Source of the DNA: Ophiobolus disseminans
Taxonomy: Eukaryota; Ascomycota; Dothideomycetes; Pleosporales; Phaeosphaeriaceae
Reading direction: 5' to 3'
Assembly: GCA_010093685.1 (NCBI GenBank)
Contig: MU006221.1
Span: 961,491 to 1,025,490 of the forward strand
Length of the DNA stretch: 64,000 bases
Part shown: positions 33,257 to 43,263 of the stretch, in pieces
Position numbering within the stretch: the first letter of the stretch is position 1
Layout of the letters: every line of letters starts with the position of its first letter
Notes under the pieces: generated by a model
What the model was told of the DNA's origin: nothing
What the model saw: only the letters and a program-made list of their open reading frames with translations
Databases searched by the model: none
Translations under genes and position numbers: made by a program

Positions 33257-34467
33257 ATGGCGCCCAAGGCTGATCTGAAGGAGAAGGTATTGAGCGAGCT
33301 TCTCGAGACGTATATTCACCGATGCTGATAGTACGTAGACCGTGTTTGTCGTCGGCGGATCTAAAGGCTTGGGAAAGGAAATGTCTAAAGTCATGGCCTC
33401 TCAAGGTACGCTAATAGCCCACCCCTGGCCGATATCCACTCCCTGCTAGACAACGTCCTCCAGGCGCGCATGTGACCATCTTTGCCCGCGGACAGACGGA
33501 CCTCGATGATGCCAAGGATGAAATCATTGCAAGCAGGAGACATGATAGCCAGAAGATCACGGCTATCTCGGCGGACCTGGGTGTGGCTTCGACAGTGAGT
33601 AAAGCGGTAGTCGAACTACAGCCGTGCGACAGCAAGCGCAGCTCAGGAAATTAACACACTTCCCAGGCTCACTCTAAATTTGCTTCACAGCCTAACATCC
33701 CGGACATCGTGTACTGCGTTGCTGGCGGCACGCCATCTGAGTGTGGATTCCTACTCGACTTACAACCCGAAGTATTCGAGCGCTGTATGAATAACAACTA
33801 CTATTCGAGCCTATATCCGGCACAGGCAGCCTTAAAACTATGGACGCAGGATGATGAGGACGCTGCGGTGCCGTTGAAGCCAAAGCTACGGAAGCTTGTC
33901 TTTGTGAATAGTTCCGCGTCGCTCGTCCCAGCCCCAGGTTACCTTGCCTATACTGGTAAGTGACTCGCTCACGATGATCGCACGGGATTAGTAGGCTAAC
34001 TGAACGTGTGTAACTGTACAGCCGCAAAAGCAGCCCAGCGCGCCCTCGCTGATACTCTGCGCTTAGAAGCAATGCGATACTCAGGCCCCAAATCCACATA
34101 CACCGTGCAATGCGTCTTTGCGCACAACTTCATCACGCCCACGTTTCTGCGAGAGCAAAAGGCTAAGCCCGAGCTGACAAAGCGCATCGAAGGCACATCA
34201 GGCGAGCTCGCCGAGTTGGAGAAGCAGTTCCCGTACGCAGCTAAGATCGCACCCGAGATTGTCGCGAATGTTGCGAGCGGCGACTACGCCGTATGCGATG
34301 CAAGAGTCGATCCGCAGTTGCTGTGGGCAAATGCTATCGGTGCGAGTCCGCGTCGCGGATGGGGCGTTGTCGATTCGCTGATGGCAGTACTCATGTTCAT
34401 TCTATGGCCGTTCGTGAGGCGCGATATGGAGAAGAAGAGCTGGGGCGATGCGCTGAGACAGAAGTAA
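33257..34467 (+). CDS. 3-ketodihydrosphingosine reductase-like SDR (Tsc10/KDSR/Fum13 type)
   Basis: Short-chain dehydrogenase reducing 3-ketosphinganine-type ketones with NADPH. Five exons (33257-33286, 33339-33405, 33464-33594, 33667-33955, 34022-34467) join in frame to 320 residues. NADPH loop is VVGGSKGLGKEM; AHVTIFARGQ follows; catalytic Ser is in VNSSASLV and Tyr/Lys in YLAYTAAKAAQRALADTLR. A C-terminal hydrophobic helix (LMAVLMFILWPFV) fits the ER-membrane anchor of Tsc10 proteins. Length matches the family. It is either the pathway reductase acting on the 2-amino-3-ketone from the oxoamine synthase, or the housekeeping sphingolipid enzyme placed next to the cluster; a resistance role, as for SphF in the sphingofungin pathway, is also possible. 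Confidence 0.87.
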
Positions 34468-34722
34468 ATGTCGGAGAAGCATCAACGATACGGGCTTGGT
34501 GCTCGTTTGGGGATTAAGCGTTCAAACTCACAAGGGTGGTGGGCTTGATCATCTGCTACCTCCTGCCTCCTATGAGAGAACAGACTGCATGGTGTACGAT
34601 TTGTTGACGTAAGACTAGCTCTGCATTGGCAATACGCTAAGCCGAAACGGTTAGCTTCCGTTGCGTTTTCTCCAGCTGCACGCGACGAATTCTAGTCGCT
34701 TCCCCACGAGCTCAAATCAACG

Positions 34723-35640
34723 ATGACGACTCTACTTGCCCTTGATGAGTTCAGATTGCCTGACCATGCCGATGCTCGCATTCTCTTAAATCAGTCGCCT
34801 TTGTCCGTCGTTGACACCAATCAGTTTACTGAACATTCCGACACTAGCACCTTGACTGCAGCAATCGGCATCGCAACCATTCTCTCCAAGTGGTGTCCTG
34901 ATGCGCTCGCAGCATTTCTTGACCTAGACGCGTGGTTTTCGTTTACGTGGTCGCTCGCTATACAACAAGGCGAGCTAGACGAAGCAAATATTGAGATCGG
35001 ACGCGTCGGAAACCAAATAACATTTGGCACTCTCGATAAAGATGGCGATAGTTGGACACTCATGCTCACATACAACATCTCCATGGAGGGCCCAACCCGA
35101 GGCATCTGGATCCCAAATTCTAAGGAAAGTATGGAGGGCGATGACGACATTACCGATCCAAAGAAGATTGACAGGCTGAGCCGCGACTTTGCCAAAGAAA
35201 TTGTACTGCAAAAGAGATGGAACACAGGGAAGAAGATGCGACACAAGTTCTATGTCGAGTATGCGCCAATGGATGTCTGGGGCGACGGCATTCCCATGAA
35301 CCCACACTGGCTTTATAAATCTCTAGACCTCTCTGAGTGTACTGCATGTCGATCTCAGGCTAAGGCAGAAACCCCCCTTCAAAAATGCGGCAGATGCGGC
35401 ACAGCAACGTACTGTTGCAGTGGCTGCCAACGCCAGGACTGGGCCGTTCACAAGCACATCTGCAGCTTAAGCTTGGAAGATAGAGGGCAGATGCTCGCAA
35501 TTACGGAGGAAGGAGGCTTGATCAACTGGGCTCCCGATAAAATGTTTGCGATCGAAGGTAGCGGAGAGCAGTCGAAGAATCCGAACTTTGCAGACCCTCA
35601 ACTCAAGCGCCGCCGGCCAGGCCCAGCAGGCGGGGATTAG
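34723..35640 (+). CDS. MYND-type zinc finger protein
   Basis: Single-exon protein of 305 residues. A C-terminal MYND finger at about 206-247 has the expected spacing: CTACRSQ, then CGRCGTATYCCSGCQ, QDWAVHKHIC, giving the eight Cys/His zinc ligands. The N-terminal 200 residues have no recognised domain. There is no SET domain, so it is not a SMYD methyltransferase; MYND fingers usually mediate protein-protein contacts. It follows the reductase gene by 255 bp on the same strand and is probably outside the metabolite cluster. Confidence 0.82.
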   Translation: MTTLLALDEFRLPDHADARILLNQSPLSVVDTNQFTEHSDTSTLTAAIGIATILSKWCPDALAAFLDLDAWFSFTWSLAIQQGELDEANIEIGRVGNQITFGTLDKDGDSWTLMLTYNISMEGPTRGIWIPNSKESMEGDDDITDPKKIDRLSRDFAKEIVLQKRWNTGKKMRHKFYVEYAPMDVWGDGIPMNPHWLYKSLDLSECTACRSQAKAETPLQKCGRCGTATYCCSGCQRQDWAVHKHICSLSLEDRGQMLAITEEGGLINWAPDKMFAIEGSGEQSKNPNFADPQLKRRRPGPAGGD

Positions 35641-36467
35641 GTAGATCTCGCCGATAGTCGCATCCTTGGACATGAGGGTACCGGCGTGAGCGCTCTTCTC
35701 TGCTACACGTTTTCGCTACACCTCGCTAGTGGCGCACGATTATCGTACCATATGATGGCGATGGTGACGGGCTATAAATAGCCTCAGCTCACGAAAGACC
35801 GCTGGATCTAACAATGTTGACTGGCAGAAGGATAGCTGCATGGCTAGGTTCTGAAGCAGGTCATTTGCAATGACAGCGCTGCGAATTGTCCAGGATGCGA
35901 CACAGTCGAAGTTACGCACTTTATGCACTCTGGAAGGCAGTGTCAATTCTAGAATCTGACACGCCTCAATACAGTCGGATGAAGTGGACCGTTTTGAAAT
36001 AAGCTCCATAGCTGCCGATGTATAAAAGGGCCTATCTCATAATCGGCCAATTTTGGAAAATATTACAAACTTTCTTGGCTTGCATGCGCGATGGTCCAGG
36101 TTCTGGGGTAGTAATCCTCAGCCTCACGCGACGGTCCAGTTCCGACAACCCGTGCGACCGTCCATTGGACACTGTAAGCCACAACAACAAAGGCTAATGT
36201 GCCCTCGCCTGGAAGATACATGACGGCTGACGATGGCTGGCGTGCGGCATTATGATAATGGAGGGCTGGAGCTGATCGACGTGGCCCAGTAGCCTACGCG
36301 GTGCATCTTTGCTGTCAGCTACAGTGAATCTCCACCGCTTCTCGAAAGATTGACTGCATGAATGCCAAGGATTGTGGCATATATCAAAGAAGAATCATCA
36401 CAATCTCCAGTATTAGGTACACTATTTTCTCATCGCTATTTTTTCTTTCAACACGCAGCTCGCCAAG
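35641..36467. other. Intergenic region
   Basis: About 830 bp between the MYND and DUF924/EF-hand genes. No gene recognised; frames are short. The last 100 bp should contain the downstream promoter. Confidence 0.55.
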
Positions 36468-37790
36468 ATGAACAAAGACTTGCAAAATGAGCTCATCAAC
36501 TTCATGTTTCTTCGCCGTCCAGATGGCTCACTCGATGTAATGGCTTGTTTGAAGTTGTGGTTCGGCAAGTCCACAGCAACCGACATCGAAATCCGCACGC
36601 GATTCGGTGAACATGTCAAACTTGCATTCGAAGGCCGATACGCTCACTGGCGCTGGTCACCGCGCGGATGCGTCGCGCTCATGATCCTACTCGACCAGTT
36701 TCCACGCAACATATATCGCCACACGGTGGACATGTACGCCGGAGACGCACCAGGCCGGGCTATAGTCGATGCAGGCCATGACTGGCTCAGCGTACTCAAG
36801 CCAGAAGAGTGTCTGTTTGTACCTTGCCTCATACTTACCCATCAGGAGAATGTCAGGGACCAGCAAGCGTGCATGCGCTTTTGGAGCAAGCTCGAGCCTC
36901 ATTTACCAACCGAGCTACACATCTTCCGTACCATCTTCGAAGAGCACCTTCGTATCGTCGATCTATGTGGCAATTTCCCCCATCGAGACCACTACTATGG
37001 CCGCAAGACTTCCGCGATCGGACAAAAGCTGATGGACAACCCTGGCGTGCGGTTCGACCTGCCTTTGATTGCTGAAGGTGGCAACGTACGCTTCGGACAC
37101 GACTCTAAAAAGCTGTGGGACGCAACGGAGGCCACATTTGATGTCGTGGAGCGTCTCGATGCCTTCGTCAAGAATAAAGTCAAGCGCAAGAATACCCTGG
37201 TAACCGACTGGCTCACCCCCGAAAAGGCCGCAGAATGTCGCGAAGCCTTCCGCAAGTTCGACAAAGATGGCAACGGCTTTCTCGATATGGAAGAATTACT
37301 TGAGGTGCTGACCGCCACGCATCGTACCTACACGAAGTCCGAGCTGCAAATTGTCATTGATACTATTTCTGGCAAGCGGAACAGCAAGGGCCTCACATTC
37401 GAGGAGTTCTCGGCCCTGCTACAGATCAAGATGACAGCTGATATGCAAAATCGCCTGCGCGCACGCTTCCAACTCTTCGACACAGACAACTCGGGCGACA
37501 TCTCATACGATGAGCTCAGGGCCTGCTTGACAGATCTCGACAATCTGTTGACGACTGCAGAATTGGACGAAATGATGAAGAAGTGCGACGCCGATGGTGA
37601 CGGAATCATCAGCTATGAGGAGTTTGTGGCTATGGTTCCGAATGCGATAAGCCCAACATTGAGCGAGGCAGATCAGAGTCTTTGGGAGATTATGAGCCCC
37701 GTTGAGCCTTCCAAGAAGGCTGGATTTGGGTGGGCGGATGTCAAGACGCCGTCGAAGGTCGAAGTCAGTGTTGAGGAGATTATTGGATGA
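36468..37790 (+). CDS. DUF924 domain fused to calmodulin-like EF-hands
   Basis: Single-exon, 440 residues. Residues 20-215 form a DUF924 domain: LKLWFGKS, RGCVALMILLDQFPRNIYR, FVPCLILTHQEN and FPHRDHYYGRKT, which in that family form an all-helical TPR-like fold. Residues 255-400 hold four EF-hand units: site 1 DKDGNGFLDMEE, a degenerate second site (SGKRNSKGLTFEE), site 3 DTDNSGDISYDE and site 4 DADGDGIISYEE. Three loops keep the Ca2+ ligands (Asp1, Asp3, Glu12). A short tail follows. The architecture suggests Ca2+ control of the unknown DUF924 activity. No signal peptide, so it is probably cytosolic. Both halves are in one uninterrupted frame, so the fusion is not a splicing artefact. Confidence 0.88.
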   Translation: MNKDLQNELINFMFLRRPDGSLDVMACLKLWFGKSTATDIEIRTRFGEHVKLAFEGRYAHWRWSPRGCVALMILLDQFPRNIYRHTVDMYAGDAPGRAIVDAGHDWLSVLKPEECLFVPCLILTHQENVRDQQACMRFWSKLEPHLPTELHIFRTIFEEHLRIVDLCGNFPHRDHYYGRKTSAIGQKLMDNPGVRFDLPLIAEGGNVRFGHDSKKLWDATEATFDVVERLDAFVKNKVKRKNTLVTDWLTPEKAAECREAFRKFDKDGNGFLDMEELLEVLTATHRTYTKSELQIVIDTISGKRNSKGLTFEEFSALLQIKMTADMQNRLRARFQLFDTDNSGDISYDELRACLTDLDNLLTTAELDEMMKKCDADGDGIISYEEFVAMVPNAISPTLSEADQSLWEIMSPVEPSKKAGFGWADVKTPSKVEVSVEEIIG

Positions 37791-38530
37791 TGAGCAGAGA
37801 AGCTCTCCCGGGATCAACATGTGAGGATGGATAGCCTATATTTGTTAGAGGTCTTAGCAATCTCGATGTAAGTGGTGCTCAGGTTGAGAAGTATATAGGT
37901 AGGCTTGCCTTGCTTGCTGCAGCATTACGAATCTCATTCTCTTCTCGTTCAAATCATTAAACATCGCTTATATTTGTCGCGAAGCACCTTACAAGCATAC
38001 AACATCAGATTTTGAAAGTTCCACTCCTTCCACATCTCATCAAATTTGTCTGCGAATTCCTCAATCTGCATGGCATGATGCAAGCTGGAGCAGAGCCCTA
38101 GTGGCGGGAAAGTCTAGCCTCGGTACGTAAAATCGTCCAAACCTCGTGTTACGCTAGATGCTTCCGGTGTTTATAATGTTCTCGCCTCGTAATGAAGAAA
38201 GAAGATGCTCGGAAGCAGAGGCGATGACGACCTTCACGCCAAGCAACGCTAACTGTTCTTCAGGCAGGTGCCAAATCTCCACCCTTGGCGACGGCGATCT
38301 CCTTTCTTGTGACCTTCTTTTCCTGACACAGCACCGCAGACGAGGAAGCAGGGCGAAGCAGGGCACCGATAAGAGTGGGACAGAATGTCGTGCGCGCAAT
38401 TAATCACATTTAACCAGTAAGCTGGACGCGGTGCCTTAGGGTACAAAGGTATAAGAGATGGCCGATCCCGGAAACTGAGATTTAGGTACTATCGTCGAGC
38501 AATCAACAGTTTGAAGCTGCTAAAAAGAAG
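37791..38530. other. Intergenic region
   Basis: About 740 bp holding the 3' UTR of the EF-hand gene and the promoter of the M28 peptidase. Overlapping frames near 38150-38450 show no features. Confidence 0.55.
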
Positions 38531-40126
38531 ATGAAGGCTTATTTGGGTGTTACTCTGGCGTGCGCTGCTCAGGCGTTCGGTGCCGCGTTTCCTGCAACAT
38601 CATATGGCAAGCCGAGGCCATGGGTATCATCGAAGAGCATTCAAAAGCTCATAACGACTGATGGGTAACAAGCAAGCTTTTTCAGCTCGAGATCGTGAAC
38701 TGAAATTTTATCAGATTGATGGGCAACCTGGAAGCGCTCCAAGAGATAGCGACAGCCAACGGCGGAAACCGAGCGTTCGGCCTCCCGGGTTACGCGGCGT
38801 CTGTGGACTACATCCTCTCCCAGACGAAAAATGCCACAAACTTCCGCACTTGGGTACAGGACTTTCCGGCGCTCTTCTTCAAGGTCGAATCAATCAAGTT
38901 CAGCATCAGCAACACATCGTATCACGTCATTGGGTTGTCTTACTCTCCATCAACTCCGCCCGAGGGACTGACAGCACCACTCGTGCTCGGTGCGTCAGGC
39001 CCAGAGGGATGTACGAACGCGTCATATGACAACTTGGATGTGAAGGACAAAATCGTACTTGTGCAGCGAGGGACATGTCCTGATGGTACCACACTCGCTG
39101 GCCGGATCAAGCCTGCTGTAGCCGCTGGGGCAGCAGCAGTCATCATCTACAGCGACGTTACAACACTAGTGACCGGCGGAACCCTTTCCAACCCAAATCC
39201 CAAGGAATATGTTGCGTCTGGATACATCAACAAGGCCGACGGCGAGCCTCTTGTCGCGCGACTGAAGGCTGGTGAGGCTATCCAGGCGTACTTCCAGCAG
39301 ACGCAGACCGTGGAAACAAGAATCACGCAAAATGTCATCTCAGAGACGATAGAGGGCGATCCAGAAAACGTCATTATGTTGGGTGCCCATCTCGACAGCG
39401 TGCAGGCCGGCCCCGGTATCAACGACGATGGCTCTGGGTCGACACTAATTTTAGAGATCAAGAAATCTTTGGAGAAGTTCCGCGTCAAGAACAAAGTTCG
39501 ATTCGCTTGGTGGGGTGCTGAAGAGAACGGCCTGTTAGGCTCCAAGTGGTACACTCAGCATCTCAACGCTTCTGACGCAAACAACATTCTTACCTACCTG
39601 AACTTCGACATGGTCTCGCGCGGCTACTTTGGCGTGTTCGATGGAGATGGTAGTTCGTTCAACCTGACTGGCCCTCCTGGCTCGGCTGCTATCGAAAAGC
39701 TCTTCGTGGAACACTTCACGAAGAACGGTGTAAACGTGACAGCAGCACGTTTCACTGGCGGTAGCGATTACCAGAGCTTCATGAACATCGGCAAGCCTGT
39801 CGGAGGCCTACACACAGGAACTGGTGTCGAGCAAGACCCTTGCTACCATCAAGCGTGTGACACCATCGACAACCCAAACCCGACTACATTGACCATCAAC
39901 GCTAAGGTACGTACACGGGCGCATATACAGGTCTCATATGCTAACAAAACAACAGGCTGCTGCTCATGTTCTCTCCGTCCTGTCTACTCGCGGCGAAGAG
40001 CTCATTCCTAAGAGTCCTGTCAACGCTAGCATGATCACGTCGAGAGGACTTACCGGCATGGAAATTCGCTGGACAGTACCGGAACTGGGCGAGAGGCATG
40101 TCGGAACTTGTGGACATGAGGTATAA
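38531..40126 (+). CDS. Secreted M28 aminopeptidase with PA domain
   Basis: Zinc exopeptidase of family M28, removing N-terminal residues from peptides outside the cell or in the vacuole. Exons 38531-38664, 38715-39906 and 39956-40126 join in frame to 498 residues. Signal peptide MKAYLGVTLACAAQAFGA. A PA insert at about 130-220 (VLVQRGTCPDG, AAAVIIYSD) precedes the catalytic domain. Zinc and catalytic residues are all present: GAHLDSV, GINDDGSGS, WWGAEENGLLGS, LNFDMVSRG and the late His in DPCYHQACDT. Several N-glycosylation sequons. The full set of ligands points to an active enzyme, similar in layout to yeast aminopeptidase Y and fungal leucine aminopeptidases. Confidence 0.93.
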
Positions 40127-40542
40127 GCTTAGAGTTCAGCCACGACCTGATATCTTCATGCAGTAGCTAAACGAAACTTGTTTCGAAATACCGGGTTGGA
40201 CACAAAAAGATAATCCTGGATACCGTCAGTGACAAAAAGGATTTCACGCGACTAAACTTCGATACTGTGTCTTGTCCTCGCGGTATTATGTTCCAGTTCG
40301 ATAAAACTCTTCAGAGTACTGCATGATTTTGACCCGATTTGAGATCTTCTAATCCGTGGGTGAGTCGTCAGTGCGATGCACATGTCCTCACCTTTCACCG
40401 CAAGAGTCACGAGGTGACTAACACGATTGGGGCTAGCGCTATCCGCACCTGCGTTCCTTTCACAAAACCCTTCCACCAACTGTCTTCCCTTCGTCACAAC
40501 AACTAGTCCTCCGGCTTTGTGGGCAGCTCGTTTCTCGTCGCC
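40127..40542. other. Intergenic region
   Basis: About 415 bp between the peptidase and the Arg/Ser-rich gene. No gene recognised. Confidence 0.5.
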
Positions 40543-41564
40543 ATGCCAGACGGAGATCGTTCAAGAGCACACAACAGGCGCAGTTCGCGTCGCTCACCTT
40601 CCCGCAGGTCGTACGACCGAGACCAATATGGTAGAGATACCGCTTCGAGGCGCACGCAATTGCGTTCGCCAGTTCGTCGCTCCAACGAGCGTTGCCGTTC
40701 GAGACGTTCGGAGAGGTCACCAGACCGCCATACTCAAGGCCGCTATGGCCGACATCGAAGTGGCTCGTACGAGAGCCGATCTCGCAGTAGGGAAGATACA
40801 TGTCACAGGCGTGGCGGAGGTCATCGTGACCGATCCATGTCTCGGTCGAGACGAAACGAGAGGCGTTCTCGCTCACGCTCGTCACGTAGAGATGATCGCT
40901 CTCGCCGTCAGGATACATCATCCGCTCATGCTCACTCTTCACGAGACGAGCGACGTTCTCGTTCTCGCTCACGTTCCGCACATGGAGGCAGACCATGTCG
41001 CCGCCAGGTAACCGCACTCGCTCATGCTCGTTCTTCTAGGACTGAGCGATATGTTTCTGCTTCTCGTTCACGTTCTTCGCGTGATCATTACCGACGCCGC
41101 CGTGAAAGTGGTTCAACTGTAATCATGCAAGTCCCACGAAGAAGGCGAAGTTCTTCATCCTCATGCTCTCTACCACGCGAGGAGATAGGCCGTACTAATG
41201 GCGAATCTAGTGCTTTACAGCACGAGAATGCCCCTACCATGGGTGCTTCCTCCCCAAACCGGGCTGCTAATCGTGGCATACAAGGCCGTGCAAACGGAGA
41301 AATTGCTAACCTTCGGCATACTGACCTGACTGCTACGATAGGTCTTGGTCTGGAGACCGTCCAAGGCGTGAATGATCGTATCATGGACGTCGATTCACGT
41401 TTAGCGAGGGCCAATACAGGTACGCATACGGTTTAGTTGCCTTGATGCATGTGCTAACCATGATTCCAGAGCTGTAAAGTAAGCCAGAGCGTTTGAAGAG
41501 TGTACAAGGTCGCATAAGGCAACTGGATGGGCGCATTGGGCGAGCGGAGCAACAGATAGGATAG
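40543..41564 (+). CDS. Arg/Ser-rich protein, tandem paralogue 1
   Basis: Two-exon model: 40543-41419 and 41488-41564, 317 residues. The ATG at 40543 has a good context (GCCATGCC). Residues 5-200 are dominated by Arg, Ser, His and Asp with many SR/RS dipeptides (SRSRSRSAHGGR, RRNERRSRSRSSRR), as in splicing-factor RS domains, but no RRM is present. The last 60 residues are helical and coiled-coil-like (GLETVQGVNDRIMDVDSRL, then ERLKSVQGRIRQLDGRIGR). The intron acceptor at 41469 would give an early stop; the AG at 41487, 18 nt further, keeps the coiled coil open. The terminal exon and its intron position match the next gene, so the two are duplicates. Confidence 0.55.
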
Positions 41565-41773
41565 GAACAGGAAACAGGTTCTTTGTCTAGCAGAATGTTG
41601 TACGAAGCAGCAATTTTGGGACCACTAAATAAATGTGATGTACATGTATTCTTATGCTTTTGTATTGCTTTCGTCAGACATGCTCACAGGTAGACCCTTA
41701 TTTCGCTTCGAGCTAGCCAGTACCAATATAGCTAGCGCCGTCTGCACCTGCCTTTTGCAACTTGATCTCCGCC

Positions 41774-42753
41774 ATGCCCACCATCTCAGTACCACATTGT
41801 GTCTCGTACGTATCACCAATCGACCTCTTCGGAGGATGAGCCAGTGGATCGCCCTCGAGGTGGTCGCGGCTGCAAACAATCAGAGCCTTCAGAAACAGAG
41901 GAGAGCAACTCAGAAGATGAGCCAGTGGTCACGACTCGTCGAGTCAAGAAGGGTCGAAAGCGACAAGAACGTTTGGCGGAAGAAGACAATGACGAAGACC
42001 AGGGGACGACTCATCAAGCCCGCAAAGACAAGGAAAGTGCTTCTGCTCTAAGCGATAGACAAAAACGGAAGCTCGGAAAGATTATAAATCAAGCACTTGA
42101 AGCCGCAAGGCACACCATCGATAAGCAACTGACCTCCTCGGCACATGAGGCAGTAGTTGCTGCAGTTATCTACACTGCAGTCATGCATGACATGCTCGAA
42201 CAGTCCAGAGGTGAGGAGCTCAGATTTGCACCTGATGCTCCTTCTAGCGACAGCGAGACTCAGTCCGATACTTCTAGTGATACTGAGTCTGATACATCAA
42301 GCGAAGGCGAGGAAAACACTACCAGTGAAGACGAATTGAACGCTACAAGCGTACGTAACAAGACCAAAGCGACTGCTAATAGCAAAATAGAGTCCTTCGA
42401 CTCCGACAACAAAGAGACATCTTCTAGTCAAGTACGCTCTACCAGAGCACCAAAAACTAGGAACCCACAGGGGAAGAATGCCGTCGGCATATGTATTCAA
42501 TGCAGACAAACACAGGATATCTTAAAGATACAGATCAACGAGGTCACAAATAAGGTCACCCGAGTGGGAGCACAGTTGGAAAAGGCAAATGCCGGTTCGT
42601 TACAACTATTTCCATTCTCAAAGATGTGCTTGGCTAACCAGAAGAACAGAGCTGGAAGTGAAGGAGCAGCGGTTGCGGGCAGTGCAGCCCCAGATACGGA
42701 TAGTGGATGAGCGGGCGAGGCATGGGGAGGGATCGATCGCGAGGAAGCAGTAA
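41774..42753 (+). CDS. Acidic Ser/Glu-rich protein, tandem paralogue 2
   Basis: Model: 41774-41788, 41835-42594 and 42650-42753, 292 residues. The first exon is tentative; the long frame has no nearby ATG of its own. Composition is the reverse of its neighbour: acidic, with repeated S/E/D clusters (SSEDE, EESNSEDEP, SDSETQSDTSSDTESD) and a central helical block KIINQALEAARHTIDKQL. The end is coiled-coil-like: EVTNKVTRVGAQLEKANA then, after the intron, ELEVKEQRLRAVQPQIRIVDE. It shares with the upstream gene the layout of a low-complexity body, an intron just before a Glu codon and a short coiled-coil exon. Function unknown; no domain recognised. Confidence 0.5.
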
Positions 42754-43135
42754 AGCAGTTGAGGTGCTGAGGGATTCCAGGTACATACGAAACAAAGTGT
42801 GCGTCACAGGCGGTCACGAATGTAGTCCTCGGGTATCCAAAAATCGTTGCGTGACTGGTATTTATTGTGTAACTACACAGGCAGATGATGATGTCGCAAA
42901 CAACGCAGATATAGCTTGCAGCCACCAGCTTAAACTTGAGGCCATCGAGAATGCAGGCAAATTGCTAGCGACAACCAGCTGCAAAGGTATTAGTGATCTC
43001 GACGCACAGGTAGGTGCATTCCTAGACGAAGTTGCGGCAGCATTGGCAAAGAAATGGGAAAAGCGCATACACTCAGGAACCGCGGAGGAGAGTAGAGAGA
43101 TAACGGAGAATATGATAGCTGAAGAGAAATCTTAG
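42754..43135 (+). CDS. Doubtful small coding region
   Basis: An open frame that starts inside the previous gene and ends TAG at 43135. Its later part, from an acceptor-like CACAG near 42882, encodes a helical segment (SDLDAQVGAFLDEVAAALAKKWEKRI) that looks like protein. No start codon context, family or partner was identified. It may be an exon of an unrecognised gene or of an alternative form of the upstream gene. Confidence 0.22.
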
Positions 43136-43263
43136 ACGAGCATATGGAGAAGAATGACGATGAGACTGTGTGATAAGACTCGAGTGGCTACGTGAATGAG
43201 CTCAGCTGCTCCACCTGCATCGAAAAGCCAACCTCAAACCCCATATCCGCGTGTCCTCACTGC

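Noticed and set aside
34723..35640. Including the MYND protein in the metabolite cluster as its regulator
   Set aside because: It has a MYND finger but no DNA-binding domain, and nothing links it to the pathway beyond adjacency.
41420..41487. Calling the Arg/Ser-rich gene a pseudogene because of a TAA just after its intron
   Set aside because: An alternative acceptor 18 nt downstream keeps the frame and recovers a coiled coil matching the paralogue.
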